Below, piece by piece: positions 27,502 to 40,100 of a stretch of 64,000 bases of DNA. The DNA is taken from positions 435,001 through 499,000 of the forward strand of contig CALZFC010000035.1 in the NCBI GenBank assembly GCA_945643635.1. The letters are read 5' to 3'. Position numbers and translations under genes: made by a program. Position 1 is the first letter of the stretch. Each line of letters begins with the position of its first letter. The notes under the pieces are model-generated. The model searched no databases. It saw nothing but the letters and a program-made list of their open reading frames with translations, and was not told the origin of the DNA. Source of the stretch: Allodiplogaster sudhausi. Taxonomy: Eukaryota; Nematoda; Chromadorea; Rhabditida; Diplogasteridae.

Positions 27502-28576
27502 ATCCGCGCACCCTACATTCTGTATTTCCATACCGCATATGATTCTCATAGTGGATTTTCTTCTTCTTTTTTTTTGGATTTCAATACTCGGTCTTGTTCC
27601 TCTTTTAGAGATATATCGAATCCTTAGCACAGTCTTATTATGATGTATCCTCATCATTTTCTCCAATAATATCGCTGTTTCCTACAACGTGTTATTTATG
27701 TCGTGTCTCCGCGAATCTTTGCCAGCGTTTATTTTTATTTTTATGTAGAACTTGTAACGCGCTTTACTGTGATTGAATGTAATTACTTAGCCAACGGTCA
27801 TACACAATGAATTTTGATGCAATTTAAGTCAAGTAATATTCTTTTGCTTAGCAAGCAAGACTGGATACCCTCGAGCACTTTATAGTCGTTCCCTCTCGTG
27901 TACTGTTTCTCAAACACGTTCTTTTTGTTGTAACCGACTGGTAGACCGAGGGAAATACGCATTGTGCATGAATTATTCTTTGCAATACATAGAGTTTCTT
28001 TTTTTTTTAAATCAAGATCACAGCCGTTTTAACTATACATGAAAAAAACAGTTGTATTTCGCTCTTAAATCTATCATCTCACAACTCTTATATTAACGCC
28101 TTTCATACTGAACATAGCTGCTACACATGAAGGATATGGAATTGTATTAGAAACGATGTAAATGTTTTCAAAGGGTCGTAAATAAATTCATACGGAGTGT
28201 TGTACGTTTGGAATGCTGATTGGAAGACAGCTTTAAAATAAGTTTAAAATTATTATCATTTAATTATTTAATTTTTATTATTTCATTATTAAAAAAATTT
28301 AAGATTATTTAATCTGGTATATTGAGGTATCGATTTAACGTAATCTATTCTGATTAAGAAACGAGGTTTGAACATCCCGCCCATTTCTCATACAGAAATA
28401 GAGGCAAACATCGTGATACATTCTCCTTTCGCATGAGCATTTTTCCATCAGCTGTCTCTCTATTTGTCTCCCTCTCTCTCTCTCTCTCACTCGCTCCGAT
28501 CTCTCTGTCTGTCTGTCTCTCCAATTCTCTCTCACCACTCTACCTTAAAACACTTACTCCAACCAGCAACACTTAC

Positions 28577-28623
<47 letters not shown>

Positions 28624-29974
28624 CTCAGTCTTGCTAGCCAGCCGCCTTCTAACAAACAGTTTGCTTGCACTCTCGCCTCCACAGCGCAGAGACGCGCATT
28701 AGTTGAGTTTTCTCTCCCATTCTCTACCAGTCTCTCACGCGCTCTCTCTCTCTGCGTCTGTTTCTCTCTAACTCTCTCGCCTTTCTTCTCACTCTCTCTT
28801 CCTCTATCACTCCCTCGCTCTCTTGCTGACTTGGTCTAACTGCGACCTCCTTCTCTCTGCCCGATAGCTGCTCATCTGCAATCTCTCACCCTGCCGTAAC
28901 TCTCGCTGCCAGTCCCTGCCCGTCTGGCACAGCTGTCTGGCCGCCTCTGGACCATGCGCAGGCACACTTTGCTCTCTCTCTCTCTCTCTCTCTCACTCCC
29001 CCGCTCTCTCCCTATCTCTCTCACTCTCTCTCTCTCTCTCTCTTACTTTCTCTCTCTCCCTCTCTCTCTCACTCTCTCTCGCTCTCTCTCTCTCACTCTC
29101 TCTCTCTCCCCCTCTCTCTCTCACACTCAGTCTCTCTCCTGCCAGGCAGTCGGCCCTCCCTCCACTGAGCCATCAACAACCTCGTTTCCCTCTCCTCCTT
29201 GCGCGTTGGTTGCCCGGGCGTCACCTCCTCCTCTACGCTCCTCCATCCTCCACATCGCCTGCCTTACCTCCCTCCCTCCCTTCGGTTGGACTATCTCCAC
29301 CCGTCCACCGCATATATTCTCATCTCCTCCACCCTCAAGTGCCTTATTGGACTGGACTAGACTTGACTGCGGCGCGCAAATTGTCTCCGAGTCTTCTTTC
29401 TGTCTTTCTTTCTTTTGGTTTGTGTCAGTCGCGTCGGTCGCGTGATTCTCTTTCCTTTTCCTTCCTTTTTCATCCGCTCCTTTTCACTGTGACGCATTCC
29501 CATCTCTCTCACTCCGCCGCTCGCTCTTCTATAGAAACCAAATTATTTTCTCACTGTGATGTGAGGCACACACAGCCAATCTGTTCCAAGCTCCTCGCAC
29601 TCTAGTCCCCAGCCATCTCGCCAGACATGATAACACTTTACAGAGACGGAAAAACTACTAGCTCCACAAAGCCTTACGAAAAAGAAACGCTCTCTCTTTC
29701 TCTTTCCCTTTTTCTCTCTCTACCTTTCTCACTCTCTCTCTCTTTCTCTCTCTCCCTCTCCCTCTCTCTCTCTGTCTTTCTCTCTCTCTAGCACTCTTGA
29801 AAGCCTACATCTATCTGGTTATTGTGCGAGCCTCTGCGAGAGCGGCATTTCAACACAGAGATTACGAAGGCGACGGAAGGAACGAAATGATTCCATAGGC
29901 GAAAATTTTCACTCTGATGTGACGCACAGCCAATCACTTCCAAGCTTCTCTCTCTCTCTCATTTTCTCTCTCTT

Positions 29975-30012
<38 letters not shown>

Positions 30013-30415
30013 GCCCCACCCCTCCCCCTAGCTGTCTGCCATTGCCTTGCGGGGAAGAAGCGTACGAAAACGAAGCAGAGCAGCATCTGGTGTGGCTCGG
30101 TTCGTCATGGACGCTTTATGTGACAACGATGCCTTCTTTCTTTCTTTATTTATTGTTTATCGAGAGGGATACTAGAGAGGCCGAGATGGTCATGAATTGG
30201 GGAAAATAGGCCCCAAGTCTTATCTCTTGGTCAGAAGAAATGCACATGTATGGAGAAGACGCGTTTGTACAATAGAATAGCAAGCCAGTGATTTCGTAAT
30301 TCTATTGTTGTTGTTGTTGTTGTTGTTGTGTTTGTTTTGCATATGAAATTTTTTTTTCTCAAAAAAAATGAATACAATTTCAGGTTTTTTTTTGGAAGAC
30401 GGCCAAAAAAAGACT
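27502..30415. other. Intergenic region between TMEM87 and TBCEL
   Basis: AT-rich sequence to about 28400, with a possible TMEM87 poly(A) signal (AATAAA at 28181). This is followed by CT-rich blocks near 28450-28620, 28700-28800, 28970-29140, 29685-29790 and 29945-30010. The 29140-29620 stretch is CT-rich but not simple and has long open frames of Ser, Pro and Leu. I see no family motif and read it as composition-driven. A (TTG)n run lies at 30305-30329. Confidence 0.6.
28450..30010 (+). repeat. CT microsatellite cluster upstream of TBCEL
   Basis: At least five CT-rich tracts within 1.6 kb, the longest near 28579-28620 and 28974-29130, all pyrimidine-rich on the + strand, which is the sense strand of the next gene. 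Confidence 0.85.
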
Positions 30416-31210
30416 ATGGCGGAAACGATAACGGCGGCAGAGATTAAAGAGATCAAAGGAGATGAAGCTGCCGGCGGCGGCGACTGCGGCTTCTCGCTGC
30501 TCGAGCGACTTCGCCAAAAGTACATTGACGACGACGAGGACGAGGACGATGCGGGCGCCGAGAATGACAGCGCCGTCGAGATATTTGTAGGGTTTTTTTT
30601 TTAAATATTTTTTAAATCTTTTATTTTCAAACCATTAGTTTTTTTTTTTAGCTTTTTTAAACCCTTTAAAGGACTATTACTCTTTTTTTAGTTATTGAGA
30701 TTTTGGCTGGGGAAAATGAAGGGGGAAAGAAAAAAAAAGTACACGGAGTTTAACCAAAGGAAAAATCCGCTTGCAAAATCTTGTATAGTTTTTTTTTGTT
30801 TGAATGTGTCTCTAGGGATCTGGAACGCCATGAAGCGTTATCTTATCACGAACCTGGGAACGGTTTCTTTCCATTCAACGTGGCTGAGACAGGCCTGCGT
30901 CTCCCCTTCCCCATTGTGAACTTGACTATAGCATCGGGATTGTTTGATCGCTTCTAGGCATGTTTCTGGGTGTCGTAAAATGAGAGAGCATAAAAGCCGG
31001 GTGATAAGTTTGCTAGCTGATATGCTGATATGGAAGGACGCCGTCTGCTCTGTTCTCTTCTCTTCTCTTCTGTCTCTGCCATTCTCATCTGCCTTTGTCC
31101 TTCTTCTTTCACACGACGAGACGCAGCTGTTCTGTATGTCTGTGAGTGCATGAGAATAGAATGAAAGGACACGTGATGATCTTTCGGTTCTCTGTCTATC
31201 TTCTTGTTCT

Positions 31211-31248
<38 letters not shown>

Positions 31249-31280
31249 CGTTCTCTCTCTCTCTTGTTCGCTCTCTCTCT

Positions 31281-31325
<45 letters not shown>

Positions 31326-32588
31326 GATCTGTCTCTCTCTCATTTATCACTCCCATCCTTCTGTCATGCACAATTTTCCACTCTTTCTCTGACATTCCAT
31401 CTAGCCATCTAGTTCTCACGCTTTTATGCATCCTCTGTATTACTGCTAGCTTACACTCTCTCACTCTCTCGCTCTCTCTCACACGCACTGTCTCTCTCTC
31501 TCTCTGCCTTCCTCTTCCATCTCGGTTCTAATTGCCTCCTCCGCGTGTCATATGACAAGAGCTTCGCCTCTCGTGAGAGGCATGAAGCCGTAGCACAAAA
31601 TGCATCTATCATGTAAGTGCTCGCCGACTTTGCACCCTATTGTCTCTCTCTCTCCCTCTCTTTCTCTCTTTCTCTTTCTCTCTCTCTCATCTCTAGTTCT
31701 CTCACATCTCTCGTTCACTCTCTTTCTCTCACCCACATACCCTTCGAACCTGTTGCCCCGAGCATCAAGTGGAAACATCAAAGAGGACGTGACAAGTGCT
31801 TGACAGAAAAAGAAAAAAAAATACTGCAATTGAAATTGACATCGACCCGTTAGCAAGTTTAGTCTGTGTTAATTAACTTGCTAAATTAACTTTCGCATGC
31901 GCGCATTTGAAAGTTGATTTCAAGGGCGCCGAGCTTCATTAGAAACATGCTGCTGCACAGGTGTACTATGCAAATCAATACATACATACATGCTCATGCT
32001 CCGCTCCCGGCCCCCACTCCCAAACACATTCAAGATGGCCTAGATCGCTATAGACAGTGAGTGTTGCCCGGGTAGCGCGAGGCTGTAAAAGGCGACAAGA
32101 ACCGGAAGCTGGGATCGAGGAGAGAGGACCAAATAATACGGCCTAGTTGATGGCCAGGGGGGCACCTATGCTTATTATTAGCCATCCAGGCCTCTGGCCA
32201 CTGGGTGCCTGCCTACCTGCGACTTCCGGTCTGCCCTCCTTGGCGTATGTATTCCTTAAGCCTAGCGGTAAAATATCCTGCCGAATCGCGCGCTTAGTGG
32301 CCACACACACACATGATTTTATGCATCGCTGCAAGGCAGCGAGGGAATTTTCATAGCCAAATGAGCAATGAAAGTAGGATCGAGCATAAGAGCATGAGAA
32401 GCGAGCTTGAATGGCGCCTGAAACGTACATACATTTATGTACATACATCCGTAATACATGATGCTAAAGTCTTCGAGAAAATATGAGGTAAAAGATGGAA
32501 ATGAGATGTATCGACATGGTATCTTTTATATGTACACCTCATTACGAACTCATTTGTATAAAAAAATATATATTTCAAAACTAACCAA

Positions 32589-32621
<33 letters not shown>

Positions 32622-35600
32622 ATTTCTCTGTCTCTCTCTCTCTGTCTCTATTTCTCTGTCTCTCTCTCTCTGTCTCTCTCTCTCTCTCTCTTCTCTTGCA
32701 GTTGAGCTGCTCTCCGATCAAGGCGAGTGTGGCAGCTGGCGTGCGCGGCGCCTTGTCTCTGGTGGTGCTGAACCACACGGACATCACACACCTCGGCGAC
32801 CTCGCTCACCTCACGCCCTTTATGCGGCATGTTAGCGAGGTACAATGCCCATTCTAATTCGTGGTCTCTTCAAGTTTTTTTTTTCGTTTTTTTTTTCTTT
32901 TTGTATTAATCGCTCAAGACCGCTCTTAACATAAGTATGTATATATTCTTATGAAGTGAAGTCCTCGAGAAGGCTTTTTTTCTCTGGCCCCAAGAGTCGG
33001 CCGCAAATAGCATTGTCCTCAAGATTCAATCATTCCTCCCTTCTCACAATCAGATCGACCTCGCATGGAATCGCCTTGCCAGCTGGCACGACGTCGCGCC
33101 CCTCCTCGCCGCCGACTCGCTGCCCTCTCTCCGCATTCTCAATCTCTCGCACAACCCGCTCCGGCTCGCGGCGCCCGACGAGGCTGCCGAGGCCCTGCCG
33201 TGCAATCCGCACCTCCGCACGCTCATTCTCAATGGCACTCGACTAAGGCTGGACGCCTTGCACAAGTTGGTCCATGCATGGCTTCAGGAGCATATATGTA
33301 CATACATAGATATCTAATAGAAAAAGGTACGAGGGATTACCTTATGACATCGATTTGCCAATTCCAAAGTTCCAAAATTTTACCTTGACATAAGAAGAAT
33401 GTGAGGAATTCATTCATCCACGAACCGCAAGAAGGAGATATGTATCAGGAGGTTTCCTTGATTAGCTGACGGTATTGAAAGATTGAGTGTCCGTCTACCA
33501 AAATGATCTCTGTTCTTCTTGAGCTGCGTCCGCTGTCTGCCCGGCCTCGAGGAGTTGCACATCTCGGACAACCACTTTGACGAGGCGTACTTTGACGGAC
33601 TCGAGAAGGACGCAGTACCCGCAGCAGCAGCTGCCATCTCGTCATCCCTGCGCACACTGCACGCGAATCGCTGCAATCTGAACAGGTGAGAAAAAAATCC
33701 AAAGGACGAATGCCCATTGGACGAAAGAGCACGGAAACGAGACGGAATGCTCTTTCATTGCGCTCATCCTCCATTTCATTATTGTATGTATTAAAAAAAA
33801 TTTTTTTTAAACATTGTTATCATTGATAAGAATATTAGCTGATTGTAAGACTGCACTTTGCATTCCTACTTTTCCTTGGAACATTGCTATCGCTTTCGTT
33901 CTGCCGAAGAGTCACGAAGTAAGACTTCCCCAAATCCTGCCCAGATGGTCCGACGTCCACGCCATTCTGTCGTGCTTCCCATCAGCCGAAGTCGTCTTCC
34001 TGTGCGATAATCCGCTTAGGGAGATCCGGCCGAGTACAGCGGAGTGCCAGCCGTCTTCGTCCACGGAATCGAAGGAGAATGACCAAGGCTAGCGCCAGAT
34101 TCCAATTTTAGCACTTTTGGCTATAAAGAAATCAGAGTAGACAGATGAAGGACTTCCAATTTTAGCTCAGTATTCAGCTATATGGAAATCAGAGTAAATC
34201 TCCGCGCTGTTCAACTGAATCACTCGCTAATCCTAATACGAATTTTCATGTGTACATATTTCTATTTATATCACCCGCGGAGGCATGGATCAAATTGATA
34301 TTTCCACATCATGGCGTAGACTTATCTTATCAACTCTCTTCAAATGTTTGCAGAGCCACTAATTGCTGCTCCCAACTTGCGGACGCTGAACATATCAAAG
34401 ACACGTGTTGACAACTGGGCGAGCATAGAATATCTAAACAGGTCTGATATATTTCTAAATTTTTGCTAAATTTGCTGACGTCTTTTGTGAATCTTATTCT
34501 TGTTAGGTTTATGAGTGATTATATTTTTTGAACAAAAGAGTAAGCCACCAATTTTTTATTCCCATGAGATAATCTAATTAGGCCATTTCGGACGACAGAA
34601 TCTAAACGCAAACAAGTTCCTGGCGCTTTAGGCCGTCAAAGTTCTAATACATCGAAAGGTATAAAAAGGGAAAAGTGTAGAGACAACCGCTTTCCTCTAG
34701 CTGGCCACACCTAATTGACGTCCGCCTGGCCGGCATACCACTGCTGGAGCAGCTGACCGACGAAGAGCGGCTGCATCTCGTGGTCGGCCGACTCGGTCGA
34801 CTGGAGGTGCTCAACGGGTCGCGCATCACGAAGAAGGAACGGGACACTTCGGAGAGGTTGCTAAATGTTGTTTTCTTTTCAATATTCATGCTATTCGCTA
34901 AGATTTTACAAAGCATTTCGATTTATAATCTTTTTTTTGGACTTGTTGCAAAAACTAAATTAAAAATATGCAAATTTTTGATCCAAGTCCTTTATCGCAA
35001 TCTCCCAGTTAACAATAAAGTTGACATTCTAGAGTTTGTAGTAATGTGTAATGAATGTAAGTTATTCAATACCGAAAGCATTCGAAAGCGGAGGAGGTTC
35101 TTCAGCCTGCGAAGAGAAGAGCCGATTCTATTTATTCACATTCTTACACTCTCTCGCACACACGCAGGTTCTTCGTCCGCTATTACCAGGAGCGGGAGCA
35201 GCGGCCGGACAAGTACGCGCAACTAGTTGAAAAGCATGGGAAACTCGAGAAACTTGCGAAGGTTAGCAAGCAAGCGAGTAACTGGCACCTGGCCGCCACA
35301 TCAGTTGAAACGTTACAAAGTAGAAAAGAAAAAAAAACTATACAGTGACTTTTGGCTGGCATTCGCGACGAAACTGCAGTTTATGAATAATTCGAGCAGA
35401 ATTTGCATGAAATATGTGAGCATATTATCATTGATAATGGGATGCTGTTTATGTATTTTATCCAACCAATTTTTTTATATTTTCCACTAAGCGACTTGAA
35501 ATTGCAAAACATAAACTCTTAACACATTAAAGGTGGATCTAACGCCGCAGACTCACGTCCGTGTCAAGGTTGTGTGCGAGGAGAGCGGCTACGACGCGAC

Positions 35601-36069
35601 CATGAATCTTCGACTAACGCGCACGGTCGGGCAGCTCATGAGGTGCATCGTTAGATCTATAATCTGTGATCACTGATCTGTGATCCTTGATCTTTGATCT
35701 TTCCAACGACCGTCATTCCCGGCCATATTCAGGACGCTCGAGCGGTCGACATCGATCCCGTACGCGCGCATGCGTCTCTTCTTCTGGGACGCCAATGACA
35801 TGGCAGTCGAGGGCGCAACGGGGCCGACCGAGCTGCGCTTCCCGAACCAGCAGCTGTACATGCTGCACATCGAGGACGGCAGCCAGTTCCGGGTTCAGGT
35901 ATCAGTGGAAATGACTCATACAATTTTAAATTTAGTTTTTATTTTAATTTTAACTGTTCCCTTAAAATTTTTAATTTATTTAAATTTCGACTTTACTTTT
36001 ACAATTTAATATTTCACTAAATTTCAGTCCAAACTCGTTCTGAACCGCAAGCGAATGAAGAGCACGTAA
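30416..36069 (+). CDS. TBCEL: Tubulin-specific chaperone cofactor E-like protein (TBCEL)
   Basis: Eleven exons: 30416-30586, 32702-32839, 33054-33265, 33524-33685, 33945-34033 (or 34087), 34354-34441, 34701-34856, 35168-35261, 35533-35642, 35733-35898, 36028-36069. Product is 475 aa, or 493 with the longer exon 5. An N-terminal segment with LLERLRQKY and acidic runs is followed by leucine-rich repeats (LVVLN, LRILNLSHNPL, LEELHISDN, LRTLNIS, IDVRLAGIPLL). Then comes the family block KERDTSERFFVRYY, KYAQLVEKHGKLE and a C-terminal ubiquitin-like domain (RTVGQLMRTLE, LYMLHIEDG). No CAP-Gly domain is present, which separates it from TBCE proper. TBCEL destabilises tubulin and promotes its turnover; the human protein has 424 residues. 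The ATG at 30416 was preferred to 30368 because a TTTCAG acceptor lies at 30383. Intron 1 is 2.1 kb and full of CT/GA runs. Confidence 0.9.
31212..31690 (+). repeat. CT microsatellites in TBCEL intron 1
   Basis: CT-rich tracts at about 31212-31330, 31450-31505 and 31640-31690, pyrimidine-rich on the sense strand. Open frames on either strand here are low-complexity. Confidence 0.85.
32588..32700 (+). repeat. CT/CTGT tract forming the exon-2 acceptor of TBCEL
   Basis: CT microsatellite with regular GTCTCTATTTCTCT interruptions that runs directly into CTTGCAG at 32701. The repeat therefore supplies the whole polypyrimidine tract. Confidence 0.9.
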
Positions 36070-37114
36070 AGCTGGCCGGCCAAGCAAATTCTCCATGGAT
36101 TCACGCTATCTCACAATCAGCCTGTTGGCTCTTTTTCCTCGATCTTTAAGTGGCACCTCGCACAAATTGATGTGTAATTTAAAGATGTACATACATATAT
36201 TGACGGATTTTGTCCCTGACCTCTTCGAGCGATGTTTTTTTATCAGACAATACATGTACATACCTAACTAAGAATGCATATTTTTTTCTCGTTTTTTTTT
36301 GTGAATGGATAAGTAGAGAGTTGTTCTTATGACTGTTCCGTCTTCCGAGTATATCGGTTGTGTTCACACATTTGAGTATTATCATGCTGCCGAATGTTCC
36401 ATCTCTCTTTCGGATTTTTTTTCCTCCGATTCGATGAGAAGGCCTTTTTTAAACAATACTCTTGTTTTTTTGGTAAGGCATTTCATCCTACTTCCACTTG
36501 GTTAATGTTCACATAGCGGTTATGTACATACGTACATTCATCGTAAAAAAAAATCAAGACAAATTATAGAGAATGACTTTATTGTGTATGCGTTGTACAT
36601 ATAGTTGTGCAATCAAATGTTGATGGATAAAGTGGCATTGAGTAGCAAGTTGCATTGGATACATATGTATGTATGTATATGGCAAGTCGTCTTGTCCACT
36701 GGCGATTAAATAATGTAATGATAATGACAATCACTTAATGAATAGGGGCATTCTTATAATTAAAGATAATTAAAGAAGTGTGCACTAGTAGCCGCAGTAG
36801 AAGCACAGAAAAAAACAGAGTACATATATAAATCTTTACAACAAAAAAGGTGCATCATTGCTCCAAACGTTCAGAATTCTGCACGTTAAAAAAGGATATA
36901 ACTTGTTGAAGCAGCGATGCAACGTTTGCGAGAAATCGAGTGTCACATATATCTAAAATTGGCTCTATTATAAATCTTTTCGAAAACACCGAGCTAATAA
37001 TATGTGATTATTGTTATTCTACATGTATAATGCTGCTACTATAAGCAACAGAGCATGAAATCGCATATTAGGAGACACTACGAGGGCTTCTTCGACAGCG
37101 AGGAAAGCTCCAAG
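36070..37114. other. Convergent intergenic region TBCEL / acyl-CoA synthetase
   Basis: AT-rich with several T runs. It carries three or more copies of a TACATA/TATGTA palindromic motif (near 36186, 36525 and 36658). No gene or RNA recognised. Confidence 0.6.
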
Positions 37115-40100
37115 CTACTTCTTCCTGTCCACGGGAGATGGCTTGGCGCGTCCGCCACGAGTGGGCGTTGTCTTGCCGCTGCTCGACGAGCCACCGCCGC
37201 TGCTCGCAGGCTTCGTATCCTTCTTTAGATCCTTGCTCTGCGATAAGCTCTCCACCTGGAAACAGTACAGTATGCAAATGAGCCTCAAAAATTAAGCAAA
37301 AAAGGAGCAAGAGCAATTGAAGACCTTCGAATTGGTACGCTCGCGATCCCAAAACTGGCGCAGTTGCCGCCGCAACACCTATAAAATAAGAAGTATGTAT
37401 GTAATTTTGTCCCAAGTGCATATCTCCTAATTTTAGTACTGGAAGTGAGAATGAATGGTTTTGTTTGCTACAAGTAACCGACAAAACGTACAAACCTTCC
37501 CGCATACGCTTCTTGGGATTTCCGAAATAAAGAAGACACCACCGCGCAGCTCTTTGAACGTGGGAATTTTTCCTTAATTTACGCGCATAATTCGAAGGTG
37601 GTGATATGAAATCCATAGCCTGAATAAGAAAAATTATGTAGTATGAGTCACCAGAAACATATTGCCGCACTTCGGCCGAGGACAACAGTGGATGCGTCGA
37701 AGACTTGACGACAAAGGCGGCGGGTACCTTGAAGTAGTGGACAACTGTATCGTCGTATCGCGTAGTATGTTCAATAAAGGATCAAAAAGGAGTCTATATT
37801 CAGTTTGAAGCAGACTCGAAATGTGCGTAGATATGACTACAGGTTTGCTAGCCTCGCCAGCGACGTGATCCTGCCGGCCGACGACGGCGCAGTCGTCGAT
37901 GCCCGGATGGGCGCGCAGCACGAGCTCCACCTCGGAGGGGCATACCTGAGATCATCACTATAGCTGTTGGCCTCCTTGGACAGCACAACATGCAGTATTG
38001 TGCTATACAAGTTCATATTTTACTTTTTCATGCATATTTTCGTTCAAAGTAGATGAAAGTTAATGACATACGCTCTTATTAGCAGGGGTCAACAGAACAA
38101 AGTCCACCCACGAACCAGTGTTCCCTTATACTTGATGATGTCCTTGAGCCGATCGACCACGTACAGATAGCCGTTCTCGTCGTAGAACGCAGCGTCGCCT
38201 GACAATGATTCCTAATAAAATCTATTCAAGAGTTCCTTTTTTCGACAATCTCTTAATTCGTCAGACTAAACAAAGTGAATGACGTATTGCTTGAATGGCA
38301 AAATTCATGAAAAAAACGACGAATAAAAAAGACCAGTTTTGACGAAGCCGTGCGCATCGAGGAGTTCGCTCGTGGCCTTGGCGTTCTTGTAGTACGCGGG
38401 CATGGTCTGCGGACCGAGCACCATAAGCATGCCGATCTGATGCGGCGGCGCGAGCTGCTTGCTCTCCAGCTGCACCACCTGGAAGGCCAGAGGTTTCTTT
38501 TTATTTCATCATCAACTATTTCATCACCACTTATTTTATCATCAGCTATTTCATCATCAACTATTTCATCATCACTTATTTCGTCACCGTCAAATTTCAT
38601 CATAATCTTTTTCATCATCATCATCAATGAAATCAATGAAAAAGAATGAGAAAACCCGAATGAAATGGCTAAATAGCCCTTGCCTTGAAGAGCATGCCAG
38701 GCAGCGGCACGCCGACGCTCTCCATCTTGCCGCACTCGACGTGCGAGAGGGTGGCGAGACCGCCGAGCTCCGTCATGCCGTACGCTAAGTGATCCCAGTC
38801 AAGTAGTAATCATTATACTTTATTAATAGGAATTTGTTGATTGATTTTTACATGCCAAATGCTTAGTTAATTGAATAGAGCGCTTACACTTTATACAATG
38901 TAAGAAAGAAATTTATAATATAAAAAAGAAAGAAATCCATCGAACTCTGTCTGAGGTCGCGCAGACTCATCTTCTTCTTGCAGATGGACGCAATGTTCGT
39001 GTCAAGAGGCGCACCACCGACGATGACCGTGCGCACCGAGGAGAATGACGACGCGTCGGCGGCAGGCTCATACGCGAGAGCCTAAAGAGGAAGCAACCGC
39101 TCACGGTACAGAAATGACTGGGGACCACTCATACCATTTCTCTTTTTTTTCAAAAGGAACATGTCTACATCGTTTTATACACTGAAAAAGCAGTGCTGGC
39201 ACAGAGCCAACTCAGAATAATTAGCTCGCAGAATGAAGTAATGCCAGAGATAATGCCAGACAAACCTGCAGCATCGGCGGTGTTAGATGAATCGCATTTA
39301 CCTAAGAAATATTACGGTTAGTCGGGAAGACATATTGTAAAAAAAGATTATATATGGCGTTTTGCATAATATACTCACTATTAGCAATCTTTAGGAATAG
39401 TTTTTTTAAATAAAAAAATAAATATATATATATATATATATATGTATAAATATATACATATATGTGTGTGTGCATATATAAATGTACTGAAGCAGGAACG
39501 CACTCGATACTCGTTGACTAGGTCGACAGTCTGTCGCACACTGAACTTGGACATCGTAATGATACATCCGCCGTTTATAAGCGCATAGTACGCCGAGACG
39601 ACGCCGAAGATGTGGCTGAAAAGTTTAATCGATTAATTTAGCGCGAACTAAAAAAAATAAAATTAAAAAAAAAACTTCTAAAGTAAGCCAATTTTAAAGA
39701 TTTTTCTAATGACTACATTTTTCATTGAGCTTATTGTGCAAGGGAGACACGGAAAGATTTTGGCCAATGTTCAACTGTGAGATGGAAAAAAAAACAAAGA
39801 ATAGCTTTACGCCATGGAGAGCGGCAGCAGTAGCCGCTCCTTCGCCTGTAACGGCCCAAAGATGGGGCAGCTCATCTGCTGCAAGTTGATGATGAGCGAG
39901 CGACGATTGATTTCGGCTGCCTTCAACGGAGAACTTTCCGCTATATTTCGAACGTAAAACAAGTACTGACTTTGGGCAAGCCCGTAGTGCCGGAAGTGAA
40001 GAAGATCATGCAAGGCTGCTGCGGAGTGGACGGCACCGCCACGACGGGCGGCGTGTAGTCTGACTGCATGTCATCGCTGCCATTCTCGATGTACGATTCC

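Noticed and set aside
28954..29605. Overlapping Ser/Pro/Leu-rich frames upstream of TBCEL
   Set aside because: Composition follows the CT-rich DNA in every frame; no domain or start context.
30368..30415. Upstream ATG of TBCEL
   Set aside because: A TTTCAG acceptor follows it at 30383, so this ATG is probably in an intron or outron; the ATG at 30416 was used.
30838..31488. 216-codon open frame on - strand, Arg/Glu-rich
   Set aside because: Translation of a GA microsatellite inside TBCEL intron 1, antisense to the gene.
32041..32140. Non-LTR retrotransposon fragment (GAGGCTGTAAAAGGCGAC motif)
   Set aside because: The motif recalls sequence seen in some retroelements, but no reverse transcriptase, endonuclease or repeat ends are visible.
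37068..37685. 205-codon minus-strand frame across synthetase exons 15-18
   Set aside because: Uses the wrong frame through introns. The spliced frame gives the conserved FKELRGGVFF and CGK block.
38497..38640. CRISPR-like array
   Set aside because: Simple tandem repeat without unique spacers, in a eukaryotic intron.
38253..38735. 160-codon minus-strand frame with Asp-Glu-Ile repeats
   Set aside because: Read-through of the tandem repeat in synthetase intron 11, out of frame with exons 11 and 12.
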